Assembly (NCBI GenBank): GCA_015491205.1
Contig: WFWI01000060.1
Span: 1 to 20,658 of the forward strand
DNA: 20,658 bases
Reading direction: 5' to 3'
Origin: Candidatus Microgenomates bacterium
Lineage (GTDB): Bacteria > Patescibacteriota > Microgenomatia > UBA1406 > GWC2-37-13
Shown: positions 1-6,876 of the stretch, one piece after another
Numbering within the stretch: the stretch's first letter is position 1
Layout: the number at the start of each line of letters is the position of its first letter
The notes under the pieces: model-generated
Database searches by the model: none
Told to the model about the DNA's origin: nothing
The model's input: only the letters and a program-made list of their open reading frames with translations
Position numbers and translations under genes: made by a program

Positions 1-3
1 AGT

Positions 4-408
4 TTAAGCATAAGCTTTTAAAGCATCAGATAACTTATATTTTGTAAATTCCTTTTTAATAATCCTATCAAGCTCTAAGAAAAATCTACGATGCTTACAA
101 AATTCTCTATACTTACAAATAAAATCTTTTTCTGCACATTTGACTAAATTCCCTTTTCTATCAAGGATTTGGAAAAAATCATAAAGGTTAAGATTATGGG
201 CTTTTTCGGTAAGCTTATACCCACCCGTTTTCCCTTCACGACTTTCAACCACCCCTTCTCGTGCCAAAAGGGCTGCCAACCGCGCTAAAAACCGCTTTGG
301 CAAAGAAAGCTCCTCTGCCACCTCTTTTAAAGAAACATAACCCTCTTTCCCCTTCAAATATCCTAAAAAGAGCAAACTGTATTCTATTGTGGAATTCAGG
401 GCAAACAT
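4..408 (-). CDS. Rrf2-family transcriptional regulator with Fe-S-type cysteines
   Basis: 134 residues, a full-length small Rrf2 protein. The N-terminal half reads as a winged helix: STIEYSLLFLGYL, then the helix-turn-helix around LKEVAEELSLPKRFLARLA (about 27-45), then a wing around SREGKTGGYKL (56-66). This order is typical of Rrf2. C91, C98 and C104 are spaced C-x6-C-x5-C, close to the three cluster-ligating cysteines of IscR (C-x5-C-x5-C), so a redox- or iron-sensing Fe-S regulator is likely. What it controls is unknown: no isc, suf or nitrosative-stress gene is in the window. The start ATG is at 406-408 and there is no clear ribosome-binding site. A short inverted repeat just upstream (420-431) could be its own operator. 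It is the last minus-strand gene visible, and the contig continues beyond its stop. Confidence 0.88.
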   Translation of the reverse strand: MFALNSTIEYSLLFLGYLKGKEGYVSLKEVAEELSLPKRFLARLAALLAREGVVESREGKTGGYKLTEKAHNLNLYDFFQILDRKGNLVKCAEKDFICKYREFCKHRRFFLELDRIIKKEFTKYKLSDALKAYA

Positions 409-419
409 ATACTTTGTAA

Positions 420-431
420 GTAATAGTTTAC
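420..431. promoter_or_regulatory. Candidate Rrf2 autoregulatory operator
   Basis: GTAA-TAGT-TTAC is a perfect 4+4+4 inverted repeat lying 12-23 nt upstream of the rrf2 start, where a bound protein would block initiation. Rrf2 proteins commonly bind AT-rich dyads at their own promoters. The assignment rests only on symmetry and position; chance occurrence in AT-rich DNA is possible. Confidence 0.35.
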
Positions 432-465
432 TAAAAATTTGTCTTTAAGCAAGTATGGAAAACTA

Positions 466-719
466 GGGTATTCCTACCCAGTTGGTACAAGGGTAAGGCA
501 GTTTGTAAGGTAAGATTGGGGAGAATTGAATATTTCAGGTATGCAAAATCTGGCTGAAAATTCGCACAAGATCTCATCTAAGTGTTCGGGGCTAACATGA
601 TGATAACCTCTTTATCTTAGCTTCACCTGGAACTTCTAGCTTAATCTCCTCTACCACGGATCTATACGCCTATTCTACCACTCCACTCTCACTTTTGTAC
701 CAACTGGGTATGATTACCC
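466..719. mobile_element. MITE-like element with 25-bp terminal inverted repeats
   Basis: The left end at 466-490 and the reverse complement of 695-719 match at 23 of 25 bases. The inner 16 bases (475-490 and 695-710) are identical. Each end also contains its own small dyad, GGGTA-N4-TACCC. The interior of 204 bp has no visible gene. The 7-base word AAAACTA lies directly before the left end (459-465) and again one base after the right end (721-727), as a target-site duplication would. These features fit a miniature, non-autonomous transposable element or its remnant. A long-stem RNA or a pair of recombinase or regulator sites are alternatives. No transposase is in the window. Confidence 0.6.
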
Positions 720-758
720 AAAAACTATCTATCGACCTATAGCAGCAAGTTAGAAATT

Positions 759-1139
759 CTATAAATCATGGGGGGTACCAATCATAAAAATCGTCATGTT
801 ATATCGTGGGCCATATCCTTGTAAAGCCTGTCTTTTTAATGCCTCAGAAAAAGCTCTAGCTTTCTTCCCAAACCTCTTGTAAGCTTGAGTTCCCATATAC
901 ACAGATAAACCTGATAGAAGGTTCCACAACGCAAGTAATACTCTTAAGCTCTCAAGGTCAGTAGTACTTTCGCCATATAGAGCTGAAACCGCCAGACCAG
1001 TAACAGCTATAATTAAAGATCCATACGTACTCATCTTACCCTTTAAATCATACTCCTGTTCTCCTTCCATAAGTCTTAATGGAGGGATAAGTCTAAGTGC
1101 TTCTGGAGGAATAAATTTCAAAATTTCATCATTGCTCAA
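759..1139 (-). CDS. Downstream part of a TGA-split frame; membrane protein of unknown family
   Basis: 126 residues from a TTG start at 1137-1139, preceded by AGGTG with a 5-nt spacer, so it could be translated independently. Two hydrophobic stretches follow one another: about residues 38-55 (SLIIAVTGLAVSALYG) and 64-82 (LRVLLALWNLLSGLSVYMG), probably two membrane helices with a short loop, then a basic tail. The frame is open upstream for 20 more sense codons, back to the TGA that ends the preceding gene in the same frame. The piece is therefore either the C-terminal half of one 382-residue protein broken by a nonsense codon, or a second cistron coupled to the first. I do not recognise the family. 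It ends with TAG just after the inverted-repeat element. Confidence 0.55.
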   Translation of the reverse strand: MSNDEILKFIPPEALRLIPPLRLMEGEQEYDLKGKMSTYGSLIIAVTGLAVSALYGESTTDLESLRVLLALWNLLSGLSVYMGTQAYKRFGKKARAFSEALKRQALQGYGPRYNMTIFMIGTPHDL

Positions 1140-1199
1140 TACTTCACCTAATAATCCTCCAACATTCTTCCCTACCCACTCTAACTCTGGTTTTATAAC

Positions 1200-1907
1200 T
1201 CATGTAACCAATCCTCCCCTAAGTAAATCCAACAAGGCCAGTCTAGCAGCTGGAAACTTTCCTCCTAAACTATCTATCCTCTCTTTAGAAGTTTCTATTA
1301 ACTCATCATAATACCCCTCCCTATAAAAAATAGGAAGCAAGAATAAATAATTTAGACCAATACCCTCTAACAGTTTATCATCAATCTTTCTAGGAAATGG
1401 TTCAATGTCATGAATCCTAGAAATACTATCCGATAATACTAGATCAACAACAGCAGGAGGGAACTCTTTCAAAGACTCGAATAGATCTTCCATTGAAAAA
1501 AGCTCCCCTTTTTCCAACTTATCCACTAAAAATTCTCTAAGCCGCTCATTAGCTTCTGCAAAAACCTCTAGTTGATTTACCTGATCAAGCTGTCCTAAAC
1601 TGTCAACAAAATGTTTTGCTCTTGTGTACCCTTTAAAACCTCTTACTTTTCCATTACTTTCTACCACAAATCTACCCCTCTCCCTTCCTCCATACTCATC
1701 ATATCCAAATACTCTAACCTCCCATCCACCAATTTTAGTGCCTCCATGATAAATTACTTCTGTTAAAATAGGTACAACTCCAAAAATTCGGGTAGTTTGA
1801 CCATCTTCAACCTCCGGCACAGAAAGGTATCTAACTTCTCCCCTTAATATATCCAAAACTTCAGGCGATAATTCTGGAAATAACGATATTCTTTCTTTTA
1901 ATCCCAT
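1200..1907 (-). CDS. Upstream part of a TGA-split frame; soluble protein of unknown family
   Basis: 235 residues from the ATG at 1905-1907. I chose this over an upstream TTG at 1938-1940 because a TATAAT box lies between the two and would exclude the longer form from the transcript. The N-terminal half looks beta-rich with Gly/Arg-containing strands (GGWEVRVFGYDEYGGRERGR). The C-terminal half looks helical and acidic. No transmembrane segment, signal peptide or catalytic motif is visible. Arginine outnumbers lysine, unlike in the housekeeping genes nearby. The frame stops at TGA (1200-1202) but continues open in register into the next piece, adding a two-helix membrane domain if joined. Function unknown. 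Confidence 0.6.
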   Translation of the reverse strand: MGLKERISLFPELSPEVLDILRGEVRYLSVPEVEDGQTTRIFGVVPILTEVIYHGGTKIGGWEVRVFGYDEYGGRERGRFVVESNGKVRGFKGYTRAKHFVDSLGQLDQVNQLEVFAEANERLREFLVDKLEKGELFSMEDLFESLKEFPPAVVDLVLSDSISRIHDIEPFPRKIDDKLLEGIGLNYLFLLPIFYREGYYDELIETSKERIDSLGGKFPAARLALLDLLRGGLVT

Positions 1908-1917
1908 AGTACAAACT

Positions 1918-1946
1918 ATTATACCAAATTCCAAAACCAACGTGAA
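1918..1946 (-). promoter_or_regulatory. Promoter for the split gene
   Basis: On the minus strand TTCACG (1941-1946), a 17-nt spacer and a perfect TATAAT (1918-1923), with TG one base before the -10 (extended -10). The -10 ends 10 nt before the ATG, leaving at most a few untranslated bases. Confidence 0.7.
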
Positions 1947-2092
1947 GCTCTTTTTAGCCTCTAATATAAATCTTATTTGGATTATAAAAATTACTTCGCG
2001 GCTTAAAATGTTTCTTATAAGGCCTATACTCTAAGAATTTTTATCACTCTAATTAGCGGAGAACCTCTTAAATGAAGAAAGAATAATAAGCC

Positions 2093-4114
2093 TTACTCTT
2101 CTTCCTTCTCTTCTTCCCTGATAGACTCGGTAAGAATCTCCCATACATCGCTTCCTACCCACTTACCATCTTCATCTCTTCTAAATGGTATTAGCTGTTC
2201 TAATAAACTTCTTAACGCAGGAGATTTTAAATTTATATCAATACCTTTTCCTCTAAACAACAAATATGTAACATAGGTGATAAATCCAATCTTATAACTC
2301 AAACCTAACTCTCTTTCACCAAATCTATTTGTTATAAAACTTCCATTTTCAATCCGTTCTAATACACTAACATCTCCTCCTATATCTATAAATGCCTCCT
2401 CTATACTTCTTCTCGACTCGTAGGCCCTTTTTAATTTCCTTTCACTCTCTATTCTTTTTTTCTCGAAGTGCTCGAGTAAACTTTCCACAAACTGATCTAC
2501 TTGCTCCTTCGTTATGCCTTTATAATCAGAAAGCACCTTTAAATAAAAGAGAGCCTCTAAAACCTCATCTGAAAACATCAATTCTCTTTTTCCAAAAGTG
2601 GTGCCTAATACATAAGCTCCATCTACCCCTCTCTCTTTATATGGAACTTGGTATCCATGTTCATTTATCCTATTTAAAAGATCTTTCAAAACATCTAAAG
2701 ATACTCCTCTTTGTGCGCTTTCTATCACCAAATCCTTATTCATAATAGAAGTTATAGCCTTAAGATTTTGTTCTCCTAACCATTCAACAAAATCACCCCA
2801 TCTCTCCTCATAATCTGGGGATTTAGTCTTAATCCTTTCAATTATTTTCTGCCACATTGTTCCGCCTACTTCTATATTATCACCAATATCTTTAAATAAA
2901 CTTAAAGCATTATCTATCTTTTCAACTTCTGCTCGTGTCCATTCTATAACTCTATCAAAATAAGAAGAAGAAAATACGAAAGGCCTCTGAATAGCCTCCA
3001 CTAAAGGAGATCCTTCATCAATTAATCCATAAAGAATCAATTCTGGCAGTGAAACCCTCATATATCTATCACATAATCCTTTTATCCTCTCCCAAATTTG
3101 ACTAATCTCTTGAGCTCTTCTATTTACTTCTTTCTCTACCCCTTTACATTCGGCCATATGATTTAACCAGTCCACAAGATAATACCTCTCTCCATCTACC
3201 TCGGCTTTAAAATACTCCTGAGTAAAATTATATAATGAAGAGATCCCTCCACTTTCCCTCGTCATGTCTACTAATCTAGCTACCTTCACTGCAAACCCAA
3301 TCAACATTTCTCTCTCCTCTTCTGGGGTAGCTTGTAACTGTCTTAAAACTTTAGGTACAATAATAGATTCTTGGACTGTATGCAATCTTAAACTAAACAA
3401 TACCCTATCTATTAAATTTGCTGCTTTAGCATAAAAATGATGTGCAACTAAAAATTGTTCAGCTAGTGTTGGATCTGCTTGAAACAACTCTGTAGCCTTT
3501 ACTACTGCTATAATCTGACCATTATCCTTTTCCCTAACCGGGCAAAATAATCTTAAATTGCCCTCTCCATCTTGAATGACTTCTACTGGTGAAATATAGG
3601 ATGTTGACCCTGCGGCTAATCCATAGTTGGGATCTAATATAAAGCTAATATCTCTTTCTCTTTCGACACCTAACATCTCCTTTAGTTTTTGTTCCGCCTG
3701 TTCTCTGTCCTCTAACGATATTCTTTCACAAAATCCTCCTTCCCTCTCTTCTGCTTTTGTAATTAAATTTAAAACATTCTGTTCTACTAATTTCCTATAT
3801 CTTTTGGAGAGTCTAGTTAGTTCCTCGTCTGTAAGCTCATCAACTCTAGAGCTTAAGCCTCTCTTAAATTCTGCTAGTCTTTCTGAAACTTCTGGAATCT
3901 CATATACTGTATACCTCGGATTAGAAGGCGCAGGGCTCCTTCTTGCTCCTTTTAAATAAACCCCTTCCAAATCTATGACCTCCTCCTGTCCTACCGCTCT
4001 CAAAGGCCACCAAATATACGGATCGAAGTCTTCAATAACTCCTTGGATACATCCTTCACGCGAAAAATTTCTTTCGTGATCCACCGGTAATTCGGACTCG
4101 ATAGTTCTTTCCAT
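2093..4114 (-). CDS. Large charged soluble protein of unknown family
   Basis: 673 residues from the ATG at 4112-4114. A TTG start 9 codons earlier would lie upstream of the predicted transcription start, so it is unlikely. I do not recognise the family. It is rich in Glu, Arg and Leu, mostly helical in appearance, with no signal peptide, no clear membrane span and no recognisable nucleotide-binding or nuclease motif. A helical, coiled-coil-like N-terminal third (SRVDELTDEELTRLSKRYRK) is followed by a more globular middle containing LVAHHFYAKA, another helical stretch, and a very acidic C-terminus (REEEKEEE). It stands alone: 185 nt separate it from the split gene downstream and 69 nt from the helicase stop upstream. 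It has its own strong promoter. Function cannot be assigned from sequence. Confidence 0.75.
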   Translation of the reverse strand: MERTIESELPVDHERNFSREGCIQGVIEDFDPYIWWPLRAVGQEEVIDLEGVYLKGARRSPAPSNPRYTVYEIPEVSERLAEFKRGLSSRVDELTDEELTRLSKRYRKLVEQNVLNLITKAEEREGGFCERISLEDREQAEQKLKEMLGVERERDISFILDPNYGLAAGSTSYISPVEVIQDGEGNLRLFCPVREKDNGQIIAVVKATELFQADPTLAEQFLVAHHFYAKAANLIDRVLFSLRLHTVQESIIVPKVLRQLQATPEEEREMLIGFAVKVARLVDMTRESGGISSLYNFTQEYFKAEVDGERYYLVDWLNHMAECKGVEKEVNRRAQEISQIWERIKGLCDRYMRVSLPELILYGLIDEGSPLVEAIQRPFVFSSSYFDRVIEWTRAEVEKIDNALSLFKDIGDNIEVGGTMWQKIIERIKTKSPDYEERWGDFVEWLGEQNLKAITSIMNKDLVIESAQRGVSLDVLKDLLNRINEHGYQVPYKERGVDGAYVLGTTFGKRELMFSDEVLEALFYLKVLSDYKGITKEQVDQFVESLLEHFEKKRIESERKLKRAYESRRSIEEAFIDIGGDVSVLERIENGSFITNRFGERELGLSYKIGFITYVTYLLFRGKGIDINLKSPALRSLLEQLIPFRRDEDGKWVGSDVWEILTESIREEEKEEE

Positions 4115-4120
4115 ATCCTT

Positions 4121-4149
4121 ATTATATCCTATAGTATGCAAATTTTCAA
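4121..4149 (-). promoter_or_regulatory. Strong promoter for the 673-residue orphan, leaderless
   Basis: Minus strand TTGAAA (4144-4149), 17-nt spacer, TATAAT (4121-4126). The -10 ends 6 nt before the ATG, so the transcript should begin at or next to the A of the start codon. Confidence 0.8.
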
Positions 4150-4183
4150 TCTTACAAGATAACTCTACATATAGTCACATCTT

Positions 4184-5938
4184 CTATATCTCACTATTAC
4201 TATCCAAAAACCTTGAGGGCATTGTGTAGACGCGTCTGCCATAAAGAAAACGGGTTCTGGAATAGCTAACAAACAACCTCTCCATTGCCCGAGTTATGCC
4301 TACATAAAAAAGCCTCCTTTCCTCCTCTATCTCCTCCAAGCTCTCGCTTGAGCGGCTGTGGGGCAAAAGACCTTCCTCCACCCCTACTATAAAAACCACC
4401 GGAAACTCAAGCCCCTTTGCCTGGTGAAGGGTCATTAAATTCACTCCCGTTCTTCCCTTTTCCTTTTCAAAATATTCTGATTCAACCAAAGCCACATGCT
4501 CTAAAAACTCTACAATATTTTTAAACCCAAAAGCCACGCTTTTAAGCTCCTTTATATTCTCAAGTCTTGAAAAATCCTCGTTGTCCAAAGGATTGTACTT
4601 TTCCAAATAGCCTGTTGCTTCAAAAATTGCCTCCATGGCCTGCAAGGGTGGCAAATCTTTTAAATTCTCCTTTTCTAAAAGCTCCTTAAATTTTGCAAAC
4701 CTTCGCTTGCCAAGCTTTAAAAGCCTTGCCTCTGCCACTTCATCCTTGGGATTGACCGCATATCGCAAATACGAAAGCACGTCCTTTATCTCCTTTCTCT
4801 CATAAAAGCGCACCCCGCCTGTAAGCTTGTAAGGCAATCCTCTATGGATAAAAACTTCCTCCAAAACGCGCGATTGGGCGTTTATCCTGTAAAAAACCGC
4901 AAAATCCTGCAAATCATACTCTCCTTGCAACTCCTCTATCTTGTCAACCACAAAAATTGCCTCTTCTTCCTCGGTTTCAAAATCAAAAATCTCAACCTCA
5001 AACCCCTCCCTTTTGTCAGTATAAAGGGAAAGGATGGGGTGGGAGGTGTTTTCCTTTATTACTTTGAAAGCAAAGTCCAAAATCGGCTGGGTTGAGCGAT
5101 AGTTTTTTTCAAGAAAAAACCTTTTTGCTTCAGGAAAATCTTCCTCAAACTTTAATAGGTTTTTAATCTGCGCACCGCGCCAAGAATAAATGCTTTGGGA
5201 AAAATCGCCAACAACTGTTAAATTCCTGTAATGGGAAGCTAAAAGCTTGGCAAGCTCGTATTGAACATCGTTGGTGTCTTGAAACTCATCAATCAAAATA
5301 TACCTTAACTTTCTGCTATATTTTTCTTTTACCTGAGGATGCTCCTCCAAAAGCCTTACCGCAAAAACTAAAAGATCGTCAAAATCCAAAGCCCCTGCCT
5401 GCTTTTTTCTTTTCTCATAAAGCTCTACAACTTTTTCCAATCTTTCTGCAATAAACTCATCGTAATTTTGAAAGATGTAATCCTGGGGATCTAAACCCCG
5501 GTTTTTTGCCATTGAAAGGGCGGATAAAGCAAAGCCAGGCGAAATTTTTGAAACGTCAAGCTCCTTTATTACCTTTTTCATAAGCGAGGTTTGATCTGAT
5601 TCGTCATAAATTACAAAATCACGCGAAAGGCCTAACCGCTCACCCTCTATCCTTAAAAGCCTGCTGCAAAAGGAATGAAAAGTGCCTGTAAAATAAAGCT
5701 CGTGCTCCCCAAGCCTTTCCTTCATCTCTCCTGCTGCCTTGTTGGTAAAGGTGATCATTAAAATGTTTTTAGGATCAATCCTTTGTTTGTGAACAAGATA
5801 AAGGACTTTAGCAATTAATACTCGTGTCTTTCCTGAACCTGCGCCTGCCAAAATAAGCGAGGGGCCTAAAATATAAGTTGCTGCCTGCTTTTGTTGAGGA
5901 TTTAAAGACTTTAAGATCTCATCTATTTTTGAGGACAT
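4184..5938 (-). CDS. pcrA: UvrD/PcrA-type superfamily 1 DNA helicase
   Basis: 584 residues; an ATP-dependent 3'-5' DNA helicase for repair and replication-fork maintenance. All signature motifs are present in order: Q-motif LNPQQKQA (12-19), Walker A AGAGSGKT (31-38), motif Ia TFTNKAAGEM (63-72), Walker B LIDEFQDT (215-222), motif III VGDFSQSIYSWRGA (243-256), motif IV NYRST (279-283), motif V TLHQAKGLEFPVVF (503-516) and motif VI YVGITRAMERL (546-556). It ends about 30 residues after motif VI, so it lacks the C-terminal extension (in longer PcrA/UvrD proteins an RNA polymerase-binding Tudor-like fold) that brings those to 700 or more residues. It could equally be labelled UvrD or a Rep-like helicase. 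Its ATG follows a TATAAT box by 7 nt. It is divergent from tpiA. Confidence 0.95.
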   Translation of the reverse strand: MSSKIDEILKSLNPQQKQAATYILGPSLILAGAGSGKTRVLIAKVLYLVHKQRIDPKNILMITFTNKAAGEMKERLGEHELYFTGTFHSFCSRLLRIEGERLGLSRDFVIYDESDQTSLMKKVIKELDVSKISPGFALSALSMAKNRGLDPQDYIFQNYDEFIAERLEKVVELYEKRKKQAGALDFDDLLVFAVRLLEEHPQVKEKYSRKLRYILIDEFQDTNDVQYELAKLLASHYRNLTVVGDFSQSIYSWRGAQIKNLLKFEEDFPEAKRFFLEKNYRSTQPILDFAFKVIKENTSHPILSLYTDKREGFEVEIFDFETEEEEAIFVVDKIEELQGEYDLQDFAVFYRINAQSRVLEEVFIHRGLPYKLTGGVRFYERKEIKDVLSYLRYAVNPKDEVAEARLLKLGKRRFAKFKELLEKENLKDLPPLQAMEAIFEATGYLEKYNPLDNEDFSRLENIKELKSVAFGFKNIVEFLEHVALVESEYFEKEKGRTGVNLMTLHQAKGLEFPVVFIVGVEEGLLPHSRSSESLEEIEEERRLFYVGITRAMERLFVSYSRTRFLYGRRVYTMPSRFLDSNSEI

Positions 5939-5945
5939 AGGGAAA

Positions 5946-5954
5946 ATTATAGCA
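5946..5954 (-). promoter_or_regulatory. Extended -10 promoter of the helicase gene
   Basis: Minus strand TGC-TATAAT ending 7 nt before the ATG; no good -35. A leaderless transcript is predicted. A heptamer array starts 2 nt upstream and fills the -35 region. Confidence 0.7.
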
Positions 5955-5956
5955 GG

Positions 5957-5984
5957 TAGCTAGTAGTTAGTAGCTAGTAGTTAG
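5957..5984. repeat. Heptamer array, TAGYTAG x4
   Basis: Four contiguous 7-nt units alternate TAGCTAG and TAGTTAG. A related array (TAGTAGY) lies upstream of the GlyRS promoter at 12820. Both occupy the region directly upstream of a -10 box and run in the same orientation relative to the gene. Confidence 0.85.
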
Positions 5985-5996
5985 ACAAATTAAAAA

Positions 5997-6100
5997 TTCA
6001 AAATTCAAAAGTTAAAAGTACAACCCAAAAGTTAAAAGTTTAAAAGAATATTCACTTTTGACTTTTTACTTGTGCTTTTGAATTTTGACTTTTAACTTTT
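5997..6100. repeat. Imperfect inverted repeat built from 7-nt words
   Basis: TCAAAATTCAAAAG at 5998-6011 is matched in inverse at 6075-6088. AAAAGTTAAAAGT occurs directly at 6007-6019 and 6027-6039 and inverted at 6088-6100. Around GAATATTC (6046-6053) the flanking A-rich and T-rich tracts can pair. The sequence could form a weak hairpin, but the arms are composed of degenerate heptamers such as TTCAAAA and GTTAAAA rather than a single clean stem. Confidence 0.65.
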
Positions 6101-6123
6101 GACTTTCTATTCTCGTTAATCTC

Positions 6124-6144
6124 TAATCGTCAATCGTTAATCGC
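6124..6144. repeat. Heptamer array, YAATCGY x3
   Basis: TAATCGT, CAATCGT and TAATCGC follow one another in the spacer upstream of tpiA. It is a third heptamer family in the same 263-bp spacer (5939-6201), which contains no gene. Confidence 0.75.
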
Positions 6145-6182
6145 TATAAATGGTCAGCGGTTGAAAGTTTTCTAAACAATTT

Positions 6183-6191
6183 TGATATACT
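6183..6191 (+). promoter_or_regulatory. Extended -10 promoter of tpiA
   Basis: TGA-TATACT, ending 10 nt before the ATG at 6202. A TTGAAA at 6161-6166 is 19 nt upstream, slightly long for a -35. Predicted leader is only a few bases; the AAGG before the start is too close to act as a normal ribosome-binding site. Confidence 0.55.
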
Positions 6192-6201
6192 TAAACAAGG
6201 T

Positions 6202-6876
6202 ATGCACAAAAGGGTTCTCGTTGCCAACTGGAAGTGTAATAAAAATTTGCAGGAAGTAAAAGATTGGTTTTGGCAGATTAAAGAGGAACTTGAAGGCTTA
6301 AAAGAAAAAGTTGAAAACAATTTAGAAATCATTATTGCTCCAAGCTTTCCCTATCTTCAAACAGCCTCAGAACTGATAAAAAAATATTCCCTACCTTTTA
6401 AACTAGCAGCTCAAGACCTTTCGCGCTTTGAAAAAGGCAGCTTTACAGGCGAGACAGGAGCTTTCCAGATAAAAGACTTTGCCCAATATGTTATCTTGGG
6501 CCACAGCGAAAGAAGAAGGTATTTTGGAGAAACACCTGAAATTTTAGAAATAAAAGTTAAAAACGCAAAAAAGGCAAATCTTAAAATAATCTACTGCAGT
6601 ACAGAGAAAGAACCTTTAATAGAACAGGCAGATTACATCGCCTACGAGCCAGAGGAAGCTATTGGCACTGGAAAAAACGCTCCAGTTAAGGAAATAATCA
6701 GAAAAAAAAGAGAGCTTAAGGTTTTATCAAAACCCTTTCTTTATGGCGGTTCTGTAAACTCTCAAAATATTGAAGAATACCTTAAATCTGAAGAAATAAA
6801 CGGTTTTTTAATTGGAGGAAGTTCACTTAACTTTAAAGAGTTTAAAAAAATAATCGAAACTGCTTCAAATTACTAA
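6202..6876 (+). CDS. tpiA: Triosephosphate isomerase
   Basis: 224 residues. Interconverts dihydroxyacetone phosphate and glyceraldehyde 3-phosphate in cytosolic glycolysis. Diagnostic residues are present: N9/K11 in VANWKCNKN, electrophile H101 in LGHSERRRYFGE, catalytic base E149 in AYEPEEAIGTG, and the phosphate-binding loops YGGSVN (181-186) and LIGGSSL (203-209). It is about 25 residues shorter than typical bacterial enzymes (about 250) and closer to the compact archaeal length. The usual hydrophobic/Trp pair after YEP is replaced by EE. It is one of three plus-strand genes in the window, divergent from the helicase. Its last 12 bases overlap the end of the convergent gene on the minus strand. 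Confidence 0.97.
   Translation: MHKRVLVANWKCNKNLQEVKDWFWQIKEELEGLKEKVENNLEIIIAPSFPYLQTASELIKKYSLPFKLAAQDLSRFEKGSFTGETGAFQIKDFAQYVILGHSERRRYFGETPEILEIKVKNAKKANLKIIYCSTEKEPLIEQADYIAYEPEEAIGTGKNAPVKEIIRKKRELKVLSKPFLYGGSVNSQNIEEYLKSEEINGFLIGGSSLNFKEFKKIIETASNY

Larger units (their letters stand above)
409..758. other. 350-bp region without a gene, mostly occupied by an inverted-repeat element
   Basis: I see no convincing coding frame here on either strand. The contents are the rrf2 upstream region with its small dyad (409-465), the 254-bp inverted-repeat element (466-719), and about 40 nt of plain sequence before the stop of the next gene. No tRNA-like cloverleaf and no strong rho-independent terminator was recognised. 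Confidence 0.6.

Noticed and set aside
409..758. tRNA or other structured RNA gene in the long gap
   Set aside because: No T-loop GTTCRANNC or cloverleaf pattern was seen. The only strong structure is the terminal inverted repeat.
1200..1202. TGA as a recoded sense codon (glycine or tryptophan), as in some CPR lineages
   Set aside because: TGA ends many genes here in ATGA or GTGA stop/start overlaps (10092, 10634, 13310, 15169, 19566), so it is a normal stop in this genome.
759..1940. Toxin-antitoxin pair made of the two adjacent small genes
   Set aside because: Sizes, membrane helices and the continuous frame fit one interrupted protein better, and neither piece resembles a known toxin or antitoxin.
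1908..1940. Longer form of the 235-residue protein beginning at TTG 1940
   Set aside because: The TATAAT box lies inside the extra codons, so the predicted transcript starts downstream of that TTG.
2005..2030. Palindrome around AGGCCT in the gap after the 673-residue gene as a terminator
   Set aside because: Symmetry is short and shifted, with no following T-run on the minus strand.
5957..6144. CRISPR array in the helicase-tpiA spacer
   Set aside because: Units are 7 nt and contiguous, with no unique spacers of 25-40 nt and no cas genes nearby.
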